Of a DNA stretch of 64,000 nt, positions 27,416-36,297 are shown one piece after another. Within the stretch, counting starts at the first letter, position 1. Each line of letters opens with the position of its first letter. The notes under the pieces were generated by a model. The model had not been told where the DNA came from and did not search any database. It was given only the letters and a program-made list of their open reading frames with translations. Origin of the DNA: Treponema sp. (GTDB taxonomy: Bacteria > Spirochaetota > Spirochaetia > Treponematales > Treponemataceae); assembly GCA_024400955.1 (NCBI GenBank), contig JAKSLY010000007.1, positions 1 through 64,000 on the forward strand, written 5' to 3'. Made by a program: the position numbers and the translations under genes.

Positions 27416-28294
27416 TTATATTTTAGCAGAGTTGATGTAACGGCTCAATACGGAACTGATGTCGGCAAACTGCTGGACGCTCAGGTTTTCTGCCCTTTCA
27501 GACTTTGAAACTCCGCATTCCTGGAAGAACAGGTCGGCATCAGTGTCCTTTGGCAAAAGAGGCTTTATGTTGTTTAAAAGGGTTTTTCGTCTTGAAGAAA
27601 AAAGCGCATGAACTGTGCGTACAAAAAGCTTTCTGTCTTCAACCTGAACAGGATTTTCCTTCCTGGTAAGGACTGCAGACTGGGAAGCAACATTTGGTCG
27701 CGGCCAGAAATTTCCGCCGGGAAGAACAATGCCCTTCTTTATGTCATAGGCCCACTGGCACAATACGGTAAATCCTGAGTAATTGTCAGAACCAGGTTTT
27801 GCAGCCATTCTTTCCGTAACTTCCTTCTGGACGGTGAAAACGCAGCGGTCAAAAATTACGTTCTCCGTTATGGTGTCTGCAATGAAAGTTGCAGCAATGT
27901 TATATGGCAGGTTTCCAAAAAGCTTGTTGGGCTTTACCTGTTCTTCCTGAATTTTTTTCTTCCATGTCTTAAGGCAGTCACCTTCAACAATGTCAAATTT
28001 TTCCTTCTGCCTGAAACCTTCAAAAAAGGAATTGAGCATGGAAATGAATCCCCTGTCGATTTCGAATGCCGTAAGTCTTGCTCCACGGTTCATTATTTCT
28101 TCCGTCATGCAGCCAAGGCCTGGCCCGATTTCCCAGATGTAATCATTTTCGGAAGGCTCAAGGGAATCCACTATTGTTTTTCTTGCAGCAGGATTTATCA
28201 TGAAATTCTGGCCGAATTTTTTTTGCATGGCAAAGCCGTTGGCATCGAGAAAAGACTTTAGTTCTGCAGGTGAATTGTAATCCGGATGTTCCAT
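27416..28294 (-). CDS. rsmA: 16S rRNA dimethyladenosine transferase RsmA (KsgA)
   Basis: This 292-residue protein has the RsmA signature: KKFGQNFMINPAA at the N-terminus, the SAM-binding loop EIGPGLGCMTEEIM, and FGNLPYNIA (the NLPY catalytic motif). It dimethylates two adjacent adenosines near the 3' end of 16S rRNA, a late 30S assembly step. AGGAG lies six bases before the ATG. The C-terminal ~90-residue helical domain (SSRRKTLLNNI...) is present, so the gene is complete. Confidence 0.95.
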   Translation of the reverse strand: MEHPDYNSPAELKSFLDANGFAMQKKFGQNFMINPAARKTIVDSLEPSENDYIWEIGPGLGCMTEEIMNRGARLTAFEIDRGFISMLNSFFEGFRQKEKFDIVEGDCLKTWKKKIQEEQVKPNKLFGNLPYNIAATFIADTITENVIFDRCVFTVQKEVTERMAAKPGSDNYSGFTVLCQWAYDIKKGIVLPGGNFWPRPNVASQSAVLTRKENPVQVEDRKLFVRTVHALFSSRRKTLLNNIKPLLPKDTDADLFFQECGVSKSERAENLSVQQFADISSVLSRYINSAKI

Positions 28295-28320
28295 AAATTT
28301 CTCCTATAAATTATGTGGAC

Positions 28321-29607
28321 TCAAAATTTCATGCTGACGGCTGGGAACTTTGCAAAGAATCCGGCTATGGCACAGATCAGGCCATAAAAGACATTCAGAA
28401 GCATTCCCCAGAAGTGGCTGCTCAATGGTATCATAAAAGACAGCATTATGGAAACCACCGATAATATGAGAAACCATTCAACAAGAGGAGTCATGATTAC
28501 CGAAGCTATTATTCCAATGGGCATGAATGCTCCAAATAGCTTAAGGCTAAAGGGTGCTGTCATGGCCTGGGCTCCCGTTGATGCAGCAAGGGAAGATGAA
28601 ATCTGCCTTGGAATAATCCTGAGGAATAGATATTCGATGAATTCGCCAAACAATAGGATTCCAGCAAGAGCGCCGTATGATAAAATGAATGCGGCAGAAA
28701 AAATGTCCGATGGAATCATGATGCAGTGAAGAAGAAACACAAATGAAAGAATTGTCATGAAGTCAATGGATTTGCAGAAAAGCACTGATGACAATAATAT
28801 CATCAGTGAACATAAAAGGGCCCTGAACAAGGATGGAGACAATCCTGCGAACCATACAAAAAATAGAATTCCTGCAAGCTTTAGGAAAAAGGAATATTTT
28901 TTTCCGAGGATTTTCTTCCCGGAATTGCCTACAAGGCCTGCAAAAAAGGAAAGGTGCATTCCACTTAGTGCGAGGATATGTGACAGACCTGCTTTCCTGA
29001 AGTCAATTGCCACTGCCTGGTCCGTGTACTCCCTTGAGCCTGAAAGCAGTGCAAGTATGAATCCCCCTGCCTTGCCCCAGCCGTACATGAGTCTTTTGAA
29101 GATTAGCCTTGAAAGGGCCCTGGCATGAAAAACCTTTCCAAAGAATCCAGATGATGGTCCATGGTATGTTGCACCGTCAGAGAGAAAGAATCCAGTGTTG
29201 GGTTTATCATCATTATTGGACCATCTTCCATAAAGAGTAATATGTTCATGATTTTCTACAAGAACAGCATTTCCAGTAATTGAGTAAAGTTTTCCGGGTA
29301 AAATGGATTCCACAACAGCGGAGTCAAGGAGGACGCTTATGATTCCCCTGGCAGAAGAAGTAACTCCTGTTTTGCCACAGGTTGCAGATTCCACATCCAT
29401 CTTAAAAAGATAGAATTTTCCGGAAGAAGTCTTGGAAGGATTTGAACGGACATGGCCGGATATGGAAGACAATTCCTCCATATTTACAAGGCTTTTGAAT
29501 TCGTTGCGGTCCTTTACCGTCACAAGTCCTGAACACAAGGCAATGGCAAAAAGCAATGCCGCAACAAAAAAAGGATTTTTTATCCTGTATCTTAATTTTT
29601 CTACCAC
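28321..29607 (-). CDS. ComEC/Rec2-like competence membrane protein (short form)
   Basis: This 428-residue protein has an N-terminal OB-like region after one membrane helix, then the polytopic competence domain with the family marker GLSHILALSGMHLSFFAGL, followed by about eight membrane helices. Full-length ComEC forms the inner-membrane DNA-uptake channel. This version stops after the membrane domain and lacks the C-terminal metallo-beta-lactamase-like nuclease domain. Translation probably begins at a GTG (29605-29607) that overlaps the end of the upstream gene. Whether it imports DNA is unknown. Confidence 0.82.
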   Translation of the reverse strand: MVEKLRYRIKNPFFVAALLFAIALCSGLVTVKDRNEFKSLVNMEELSSISGHVRSNPSKTSSGKFYLFKMDVESATCGKTGVTSSARGIISVLLDSAVVESILPGKLYSITGNAVLVENHEHITLYGRWSNNDDKPNTGFFLSDGATYHGPSSGFFGKVFHARALSRLIFKRLMYGWGKAGGFILALLSGSREYTDQAVAIDFRKAGLSHILALSGMHLSFFAGLVGNSGKKILGKKYSFFLKLAGILFFVWFAGLSPSLFRALLCSLMILLSSVLFCKSIDFMTILSFVFLLHCIMIPSDIFSAAFILSYGALAGILLFGEFIEYLFLRIIPRQISSSLAASTGAQAMTAPFSLKLFGAFMPIGIIASVIMTPLVEWFLILSVVSIMLSFMIPLSSHFWGMLLNVFYGLICAIAGFFAKFPAVSMKF

Positions 29608-30752
29608 TTCAGTTTGTCGAGAGCCTGCTTTGCAGCCTCCACAACATCCTGGGTGTAATTCAGAGTGGAAGCTGAATATAGATAGTCAAAGGCAGTCTTG
29701 TCTCCCAAATCTCCCAATGAATTGATTACCGCAAGGACAACGTCCCTGTCAGGGTGCTGGTTTGTTTCAACACACCTGTTGAGGAAATCAAGGTAGGATG
29801 AAAGGGCTCCTGTCGTCTTGTATGATGCAACCTGGCAGATGTTCTTTATGGCTTCTGCAAACTGCTGGCCTGTAATCTTGTTTGCTTCGTACTCATCCTT
29901 AAGGATGTTGAACATCCTGGTTACAAGGATGGATGCACGGGTCCATTTGTTTTCTGCAATGATCCTTATGCACTCAAGGCTAAGCTCAACAGCCTGGGCA
30001 GAAAGTTCCGGCTTGTTTTCCTCACCTATAGTGATAATAGATAAAAGGATATTTTCTGCAGCATCAGCCGTAATTTTTTTTGAAATTTTTGCATTGGAAT
30101 CAAGTTTTGAAAGTATTACTGCCTTTCTGTCAAGGCTAACTGTTCCAAGAAGCTGTGCAATTTCCTTCCTGCTGCCTTCTGCAAGGCTTCCGTATGCATC
30201 CTGGATCAATGCAGAATGAGAAGGCCAAACATCAAGGACGTCGGAAATAAAAAGCATGTTGAATGAAGAGGCGTTTCCCTTGGACTTCATGTATTCGATG
30301 CAGCTTTCAATCGAAGGATTCATGGGAACCTGATTCTGCATGTTCTTGTAGAAATAGGAATTTACAAGGGCAAGGGATTCCCCTGAAGGAAAATTCTCAA
30401 AGGCCTTGATTACTGAAGATGCAAGCTGCTCGTTGGAAGCCACCTGAAAGACCTGGGTCAGGTACTTTGCAGCCTGCTTTTCCTTTCCCATGCAGTTTAT
30501 GGAATCAATGCTGGATACGGCAGCCTGGGCCAATGCTATGTACTCCGGGTCGTTTCCAAGATACTGGTTTGACTGAACAACAAAATCCATGGCGAGAAAG
30601 GCAACATTTGACTGCCCCGCCTTGCATGAAGCAATTACCGCATTTGTCTTATCGGAAAGATTTCCGCGAAAGAAGTCGCTTTCATATTTTTTCTGTGCAT
30701 AAAGCCAAGTTGATGGAAGAACCAATAATATAACGGCAAATAACTTTTTCAT
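29601..30752 (-). CDS. Secreted helical-repeat (HEAT-like) protein
   Basis: This 383-residue protein has a signal peptide (MKKLFAVILLVLPSTWLYAQ, probable cleavage after AQ). The rest is all-helical, with ~35-45-residue helical pairs rich in Ala, Leu and Ser, resembling HEAT/ARM-type repeats (for example DVVLAVINSLGDLGDKTAFDYLY near the end). Such proteins are usually scaffolds. I prefer the ATG at 30750-30752 over one two codons upstream because AGGA is then six bases away. It overlaps the comEC-like gene and follows the PilZ gene by ~26 bp. Confidence 0.7.
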   Translation of the reverse strand: MKKLFAVILLVLPSTWLYAQKKYESDFFRGNLSDKTNAVIASCKAGQSNVAFLAMDFVVQSNQYLGNDPEYIALAQAAVSSIDSINCMGKEKQAAKYLTQVFQVASNEQLASSVIKAFENFPSGESLALVNSYFYKNMQNQVPMNPSIESCIEYMKSKGNASSFNMLFISDVLDVWPSHSALIQDAYGSLAEGSRKEIAQLLGTVSLDRKAVILSKLDSNAKISKKITADAAENILLSIITIGEENKPELSAQAVELSLECIRIIAENKWTRASILVTRMFNILKDEYEANKITGQQFAEAIKNICQVASYKTTGALSSYLDFLNRCVETNQHPDRDVVLAVINSLGDLGDKTAFDYLYSASTLNYTQDVVEAAKQALDKLKW

Positions 30753-30778
30753 AATCATTCCTTAAATTCCAAAAGTTT

Positions 30779-32086
30779 CTACAAATTAAAATCAGGTAAA
30801 TTTTCTATTTCTGAAGCAGAATTATTCTGTCCGGCAATTTTTCCCCGTGAAGAAATTGTTATGACTTCCGGTGAAGGCTCATCTTCCACTTCCTCAACGT
30901 TTTCCTGCTGGGTAAGGTTGGTCCGTAAGACAACGGGCTTTTCCTCCTGAACGGAATTTTCTGCAATCCTTGCAATGTCAACATTTTCGTCGGTACCTGC
31001 AGCCGCTGTCTCTTCATTTCCAAAAGACTCTGCCTGGTCCATGGCTTCCTTGATTTCCTTTTCTTCTTCTGGCATTACGTTATATACAAAGGAAAGAATT
31101 GCATTCTTCATTTCCCTTCGTATATGGGTGCATTCAAAGTGAAGCCTTGACTGCTTCATGGTTTCATTGTATTCAACGGCGCGAATTACGCCTGTCATAA
31201 CTATTATGGCATTGTTGAGTTCAAACTGAATCTTGATGGGAGCATTGTTCTTGCCCATTCCACCGATTCTGATCAATGCACCGTCTTCACTCAGGTCCTC
31301 GATGAAGCATTTGTAGCCTTCTTCCATCTCGATTTTTTCCAGTTCTTCCTCGTTGTTCTGAACCTCAAAATCCTGAATGACATACATCTGGCCGTATATC
31401 TCGCATTTTACGCGAATGGACTGACGCTTCTGGGTGCGGTCAAGCTTGTAGCTGTGCTTAAGGTAAAGCACCCTCTCGCCCCTAAAATTGCCTGAGCCAA
31501 AAACTTCCGTGTCAAAGGCATAGCCTGCATCTCCCTTCCTCCAGAAGTAGACGCTTATTGCCTTGTGCTCCCATTCTTCACCGGAAAGAAAATCTATCCT
31601 GCCTGTGGTTTTGTTCACCTTCATCGGAAGATTTATGATCAGTTCACGGCCGTTGCTCATGACCTTGGAAAAGAATACGCCCTTGCCCTTCAGGATTATG
31701 CTCAGGCGCTGTCCTTCATCAAGGGACTTTGAATTTTCAAGTCCACGCTTTGAATCCATGTCAAGGACTACGCGGGTCTTGAACTTGTACAGTTTTTCAA
31801 GAAAGCTCTGGACGGGAAAAGTGTTTTCTATCCCTTCGGCACGGACTTTCTTTATGTACTGCAGTATGCACTTGTTTACGGAAGATTCCGATACAAACAG
31901 TGAAAGCGGGTCATCCAGGTCGCATTCGGCTGCAAGCTTCCACAGGGCTGATATTTCCTTCCTCTGAAAGCCATAGTCAAACCCCTGGGCGTAAAAATTC
32001 ACCCTATTTTGAGAAGCTGAAAAGTATCTTCTTGCAAAGAGAAATGTAACAACAATAACAAGAAAGGCGACTGCAATAGGCATCAT
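30779..32086 (-). CDS. YcgR-like PilZ-domain c-di-GMP receptor, membrane-anchored
   Basis: This 435-residue protein starts with a transmembrane helix (PIAVAFLVIVVTFLFARRYF). A helical region follows (~20-110), then a YcgR-N-like beta domain (GQRLSIILKGKGVFF... YFWRKGDAGYAFDTEV), then a PilZ domain. The PilZ c-di-GMP site is intact: KRQSIR (RxxxR) and DLSEDG (DxSxxG). The C-terminal ~90 residues are acidic and disordered-looking. YcgR-type proteins typically couple c-di-GMP to flagellar motor behaviour. With the two EAL phosphodiesterases at 1.5-4.8 kb it points to working c-di-GMP signalling. Confidence 0.82.
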   Translation of the reverse strand: MMPIAVAFLVIVVTFLFARRYFSASQNRVNFYAQGFDYGFQRKEISALWKLAAECDLDDPLSLFVSESSVNKCILQYIKKVRAEGIENTFPVQSFLEKLYKFKTRVVLDMDSKRGLENSKSLDEGQRLSIILKGKGVFFSKVMSNGRELIINLPMKVNKTTGRIDFLSGEEWEHKAISVYFWRKGDAGYAFDTEVFGSGNFRGERVLYLKHSYKLDRTQKRQSIRVKCEIYGQMYVIQDFEVQNNEEELEKIEMEEGYKCFIEDLSEDGALIRIGGMGKNNAPIKIQFELNNAIIVMTGVIRAVEYNETMKQSRLHFECTHIRREMKNAILSFVYNVMPEEEKEIKEAMDQAESFGNEETAAAGTDENVDIARIAENSVQEEKPVVLRTNLTQQENVEEVEDEPSPEVITISSRGKIAGQNNSASEIENLPDFNL

Positions 32087-32170
32087 TATTTTCCTTGCAC
32101 AATTTTCAAATATTTACTCAGGAATAATATGAAATTTTCCTACAATAATATATAATACATTTTATCACTT

Positions 32171-32839
32171 ATGGCAAAAAAAAGATATATTTTTATTGAA
32201 ATTTTACTTGTAGCTGCAATACTTGCCATTCCCCCGATTTTTGCCCCTAAGGCTGAGGGAATTCCATGCGTGGAGCTTTCGCCCTTCATTTTTGTTGAAC
32301 TTGCTGCGGCCCTTGCATTGAAGATACAGTTTGACAGGATGCACTGGAATTCAATTCCCCAGGAAGAAATAAGAAAGAGAAAAACTGAACTTGCATTCAA
32401 GACCCTGTACTGGTGGGCCATCTGCCTTGCATTCCTCATGTTTGTCTATGCAGTTTTCCAGCTTGCGGCTTTTTTTTTCCATGAGGAACAGAGCAAATTT
32501 TCCGTTGGAAACATGAATCCCCTTGTCTTCTGGGGAATATCCATTCTTAACCTGGCCATTGCGTCCTTTTACGAAGAGGTCCTGTACCGCCAGTTCCTGC
32601 CCGAGTCCCTTCTATTTGTGACCGATTCATGGAAAAAGGGAGGAATTGTGATTTCAGAAGCCGTAGCCCTGATTCTTTTTATGCTCGCCCATCTTTACCT
32701 TGGTCCTGCAGCAGCATTAAACAGCCTGATCTGCGGCGCAATCCTCAGGTTCACCTTCAGGAAATCCCGGTCGGTTTGGGCCGGAACCATTGCCCACTTT
32801 TTCTACAATGTCTTTGTTCTTGTAACCTGCCTGTACTGA
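32171..32839 (+). CDS. CPBP-family intramembrane metalloprotease
   Basis: This 222-residue protein has about six membrane helices and the CPBP/Abi (CAAX protease-related) motifs: EEVLYRQFL (EExxxR), FMLAHLYLG (HxxxG-like) and TIAHFFYNVF. Members are Rce1-like intramembrane glutamate proteases, with roles ranging from peptide maturation to bacteriocin immunity; the substrate here is unknown. No ribosome binding site is evident before the ATG. A TATAAT word lies at 32151-32156 but without a convincing -35 partner. It stands alone, divergent from the PilZ gene. Confidence 0.8.
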   Translation: MAKKRYIFIEILLVAAILAIPPIFAPKAEGIPCVELSPFIFVELAAALALKIQFDRMHWNSIPQEEIRKRKTELAFKTLYWWAICLAFLMFVYAVFQLAAFFFHEEQSKFSVGNMNPLVFWGISILNLAIASFYEEVLYRQFLPESLLFVTDSWKKGGIVISEAVALILFMLAHLYLGPAAALNSLICGAILRFTFRKSRSVWAGTIAHFFYNVFVLVTCLY

Positions 32840-32853
32840 TGTTGCCCCATTTA

Positions 32854-32882
32854 TTGAACAACATTTTGCATTATGATATTAT
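32854..32882 (+). promoter_or_regulatory. Promoter of threonine synthase
   Basis: TTGAAC (32854-32859) and TATTAT (32877-32882) are separated by 17 bp. A start near 32889 gives a ~31-nt leader containing AGGTGGG before the ATG at 32920, too short for a threonine attenuator. Confidence 0.6.
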
Positions 32883-32919
32883 GTTTTATCAATTTAAATA
32901 AACAGGTGGGTAGTCAATA

Positions 32920-34332
32920 ATGATTTACACAGATACAAGAGACAGTAGCGTTAAGGTTGATTTTAGAACTGCAGTTTTGAACGGCATGAATGCTAAGACT
33001 GGCGGACTTTACATTCCGGTGGAATTTCCAAAGCTGGACAAGGCTTTTACAGATAGAACAACTGATCCTTCATTCAGGGAAGTTGCCTTTGAAATGGCAA
33101 AACCTTATGTTAAGGACGAAATTCCAGACGGCGACCTTGAATCAATTATTGAAGACTGCTATCCATTTACATCTCAGGTTTGCCCGATTGACCCTGTAAC
33201 TTATGTTCTTGAACTTTTCCACGGCCCTACATGTGCATTCAAGGATTTTGGCGCACGTTTCATGGCACGCACAATGTCATACTTTAACCGCAGCGAAAAG
33301 GACAACCTTCACATTCTCGTTGCCACATCTGGTGATACTGGTTCTGCTGTTGGTTCTGCATTCCACAATGTTCCCGGCATCGATGTAACAATCCTCTACC
33401 CAGATGGAAAGATTTCTCCGCTCCAGGAAAAGCAGCTTTCCACATTTACAGGCAATGTCCGCGCCCTCAAGGTAAAGGGAACTTTTGACGACTGCCAGGC
33501 TCTCGTTAAGAAGGCATTCGTTGACCAGGACCTCCGCTCAAAATTCCGCCTTTCTTCTGCAAACTCAATCAACATCAGCCGTCTTCTTCCACAGGCTTTC
33601 TACTACATGTATTCTTCAATTGTGGTTAAGAACAGAATTCCTCATGACAGCAAGATTGAAAATCCTGCAATCCTCATGGTTGTTCCAAGCGGAAACTTCG
33701 GTAACCTTACTTCCGGCCTCATTGCAAAGGAAATGGGTGCCCCTATCACGGGTTTTGTTGCAGCTACAAATGCAAACCACACAATTCCAGACTGGATTGC
33801 AACAGGAGACTATAATACACGTCCGTCAGTTGCCACACTTTCAAACGCAATGGATGTTGGTGCACCAAGCAACTACGAAAGAATTGCAGCAATGTACAAG
33901 CTTGAAGACGTCAGGAAGATGTTTGCTTCTTACTGGACAGACGATGCAGGCACAATTGAAGGAATCAAGCAGTGCAGCAGCAACACTGGATACATCATCG
34001 ACCCACACGGTGCAGTTGCATGGAAGGCATGGGACGACATGCGCAATGGCGGCATGGAAAAGCTTCTTAAGGGAGAAAAGGGAGACTATACAAAGCCTGG
34101 TCTTACAGCCAATGTTCCAGAATGGGCACAGAAGGTTGTTGACAAGGAAGCATGTGCAGTTATCCTTGAAACAGCACATCCTGCAAAGTTCGGTGCAACA
34201 GTTGTAAATGCTCTTGGTCGCGAGCCAAGCATGCCGGAACGCCTTGAAAAGGTTATGTCCCTTCCTGACAATGCAATTCCAATGGAAAAGGATTACGACA
34301 GCTTCAAGGAATGGCTTGTAAGCAACCTGTAG
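32920..34332 (+). CDS. thrC: Threonine synthase
   Basis: This 470-residue PLP enzyme has the ThrC signature FHGPTCAFKDFGARFM, with Lys108 as the PLP-binding residue. SGDTGSAVGSAF and VVPSGNFGNLTSG phosphate-binding loops follow. It converts O-phosphohomoserine to threonine and phosphate. The length and N-terminal ~100-residue domain fit the longer class of threonine synthases. It is a single-gene unit with its own promoter and a strong downstream terminator; no hom or thrB gene is adjacent. Confidence 0.95.
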   Translation: MIYTDTRDSSVKVDFRTAVLNGMNAKTGGLYIPVEFPKLDKAFTDRTTDPSFREVAFEMAKPYVKDEIPDGDLESIIEDCYPFTSQVCPIDPVTYVLELFHGPTCAFKDFGARFMARTMSYFNRSEKDNLHILVATSGDTGSAVGSAFHNVPGIDVTILYPDGKISPLQEKQLSTFTGNVRALKVKGTFDDCQALVKKAFVDQDLRSKFRLSSANSINISRLLPQAFYYMYSSIVVKNRIPHDSKIENPAILMVVPSGNFGNLTSGLIAKEMGAPITGFVAATNANHTIPDWIATGDYNTRPSVATLSNAMDVGAPSNYERIAAMYKLEDVRKMFASYWTDDAGTIEGIKQCSSNTGYIIDPHGAVAWKAWDDMRNGGMEKLLKGEKGDYTKPGLTANVPEWAQKVVDKEACAVILETAHPAKFGATVVNALGREPSMPERLEKVMSLPDNAIPMEKDYDSFKEWLVSNL

Positions 34333-34349
34333 CCTTATATTGAACAAGG

Positions 34350-34390
34350 GCCTGCACCTGGGGAACCGTCTTCTGCGTGCAGGCTTTTTT
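34350..34390 (+). terminator. Rho-independent terminator after thrC
   Basis: GCCTGCAC (34350-34357) pairs perfectly with GTGCAGGC (34377-34384), followed by six T residues. The loop is 19 nt. It separates thrC from the next promoter. Confidence 0.85.
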
Positions 34391-34432
34391 GTTTACCTAC
34401 GTTTTTCCTGCGGTTTCATTAACGGAACACAT

Positions 34433-34461
34433 TTGAACAAAAGCATTTTTTTTACTATAAT
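34433..34461 (+). promoter_or_regulatory. Promoter with start point at the ATG (leaderless)
   Basis: TTGAAC (34433-34438) and TATAAT (34456-34461) are separated by 17 bp. The ATG begins at 34468, six bases after the -10 box, exactly where transcription should start. AGGA lies between box and ATG but would be upstream of, or at, the RNA 5' end. Confidence 0.65.
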
Positions 34462-34467
34462 AGGAAC

Positions 34468-35199
34468 ATGTTTTTAAAGAAAGTTTTAGCAATTATATCT
34501 GTAGCCTTTGTCATCTGTCTTGCAAATGCTCAGGGCATGTTCAATGAAAATCTTTCAGAAGACGACTATGCATTGGTTAAATCCGGCCAGACCCTCATAA
34601 AGAACACGGCAAATTACAGGAAGCTTTGCCTCAAGGGCGGAAAGTATGGTGCAGACAAGGCACTTAAGGCAATTGAAGAATTGAAGCCTACATATTTTGC
34701 TGAAGTCATTCATGAATACCCATACAAGGGAAACGAAAACCTCATAGATGAATTTGAATCACTGATTCTGGACATTCCGTCGTACGCCGGCATTCCCTAT
34801 TGGTCGGTAAAGTGGGAAAAATTCTATGATCTTTATGATGAAGCTAAGGTTGTTTCCATAGAGAAAAATGGGAACAGGACGACAATTCTTGCAGACATAA
34901 TCATGGATCCCTTTGACTATGTTCCCATGCGCATTGATTCGGAAAAGGGACCTGACTGGTTTTACTATGAATCGACAAACCTTAATGTGCTTGAGTATTA
35001 TGAAAAATTCAAGTGCGTTAATCCTGAAAACATGAAGTCCATCATTTTTGTCTGCCGTGACGGTGACAGGTGGATCATGTATGGAGCAGGAGCAGTCAAG
35101 GCGCCCAGCATCTTTTTCTTAAGGGACAGGGTTGATGCTTCCTTCATGGGACGAATAAAGACATTCTGCGGATTCTTTTTTGACAAGATAAAGAAATAA
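34468..35199 (+). CDS. Secreted protein of unknown function
   Basis: This 243-residue protein begins with a signal peptide (MFLKKVLAIISVAFVICLANAQ written in two parts: MFLKKVLAIISVAFVI then CLANAQ, likely cleavage after ANAQ). The mature part is mixed alpha/beta and rich in Lys, Tyr and acidic residues, with no repeat or known motif that I recognise. It is probably periplasmic; a lipoprotein is less likely because the lone Cys lacks a proper lipobox. The start codon sits six bases after a consensus -10 box, so the mRNA is probably leaderless. It is followed ~50 bp later by the rfbD-like gene. Confidence 0.7.
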   Translation: MFLKKVLAIISVAFVICLANAQGMFNENLSEDDYALVKSGQTLIKNTANYRKLCLKGGKYGADKALKAIEELKPTYFAEVIHEYPYKGNENLIDEFESLILDIPSYAGIPYWSVKWEKFYDLYDEAKVVSIEKNGNRTTILADIIMDPFDYVPMRIDSEKGPDWFYYESTNLNVLEYYEKFKCVNPENMKSIIFVCRDGDRWIMYGAGAVKAPSIFFLRDRVDASFMGRIKTFCGFFFDKIKK

Positions 35200-35249
35200 G
35201 GGCTCGAATTTTTTGGAGCTACACATATAAAACACATCGGGAGAACATC

Positions 35250-36209
35250 ATGGTTTGGTTAATCGGTTATAAAGGAATGCTTGGATCAGAAATTGCAAAC
35301 CAGCTGACGGAAAACAAGATACAGTGGATCGGAAGCGACAGGGACGTAGACATTACCAATCCCGTAGAACTTAGGAAATTTGCCCAGAGCCATGAGACTT
35401 CTGCAAACAGAACAGGACTTACTGTCAGTAAAGGTACTGTTCCTGAAAAGATTACATGGGTCATTAACTGTGCAGCCTATACTGCCGTTGACAAGTCAGA
35501 ATCGGACCAGGAGCTTTGTGAAAAGCTCAATGCAGAAGGTCCCCTTAACATTGCCCGCGTTACAAGGGAACTTGGGGCAAAGCTCATTCACATTTCCACG
35601 GACTATGTTTTTGACGGAACGGCAACCACACCATATACGGAAGAAACTCCAAAGCAGCCTCTAGGAGTTTATGGTGTTACGAAGGCAAAGGGTGAAGATG
35701 AAATTGAAAAGGAAATGACACAGTACTACATCCTTCGCACTGCCTGGCTATACGGATTTAACGGAAAGAATTTTGTCTATACCATGACAAACCTCATGAA
35801 CACACGCGATGAAATAAAGGTTGTCGGTGACCAGAAGGGAACTCCAACCTGTGCCCTTGACCTGGCAGCCGTAATCCTTAAGATCATCATGCAGTCTGAC
35901 AGGGCTCCCCTTTTGTTTGGAAAAAAGTCAGCCCTTCCCTATGGTGTATACCATTTTACAAACCTTGGGGAAACAACCTGGCATGAATTTGCAAGGAAAA
36001 TTTATGAGCTTGGAAAGAAGCACGGAAGAATCACGAAGGATTGCAACGTAATGTCCTGCACCACGGAAGAATATCCAACACCTGCAAAGCGTCCGGCTTA
36101 TTCAGTGTTAAGCAAGGACAAGATCATGACAAACCTTAAATTCAAGATTCCAAAATGGGAAGAAAGCCTTGAAAAGTTCATCAGGAGTCCAAGGTTTGAA
36201 ATCAAGTAG
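35250..36209 (+). CDS. rfbD: dTDP-4-dehydrorhamnose reductase-like (RfbD/RmlD)
   Basis: This 319-residue short-chain dehydrogenase has the nucleotide-binding loop LIGYKGMLGSEIA, NCAAYTAVDKSE, HISTDYVFDG and the catalytic YGVTK (YxxxK). These are the RmlD/RfbD hallmarks; the enzyme makes dTDP-L-rhamnose by NADPH reduction of the 4-keto sugar. The other rhamnose genes (rfbA, B, C) are not in this window, so the exact sugar is inferred. It is ~30 residues longer than typical RmlD, with an insertion near residues 48-66. GGGAGA lies nine bases before the ATG. Confidence 0.85.
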   Translation: MVWLIGYKGMLGSEIANQLTENKIQWIGSDRDVDITNPVELRKFAQSHETSANRTGLTVSKGTVPEKITWVINCAAYTAVDKSESDQELCEKLNAEGPLNIARVTRELGAKLIHISTDYVFDGTATTPYTEETPKQPLGVYGVTKAKGEDEIEKEMTQYYILRTAWLYGFNGKNFVYTMTNLMNTRDEIKVVGDQKGTPTCALDLAAVILKIIMQSDRAPLLFGKKSALPYGVYHFTNLGETTWHEFARKIYELGKKHGRITKDCNVMSCTTEEYPTPAKRPAYSVLSKDKIMTNLKFKIPKWEESLEKFIRSPRFEIK

Positions 36210-36222
36210 ACTTGCCTGATTC

Positions 36223-36279
36223 AAAAAAAAGCTGCCCTAACCCAAGTGTTTTACTTGCAGGTAACAGGCAGCTTTTTTT
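36223..36279. terminator. Bidirectional terminator between rfbD and the efflux operon
   Basis: GCTGCC (36231-36236) pairs with GGCAGC (36267-36272), flanked by A8 on the left and T7 on the right, so it can stop transcription from both sides. An inner hairpin CAAGT/ACTTG (36243-36257) stacks inside. The two flanking genes are convergent, which fits. Confidence 0.8.
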
Positions 36280-36297
36280 ATTGCTTGAATTGTCAAA

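Noticed and set aside
33485..34207. 240-codon open frame on the plus strand inside thrC
   Set aside because: It is a shifted frame of the threonine synthase gene with Leu/Gln/Ser-rich nonsense composition and no family match.
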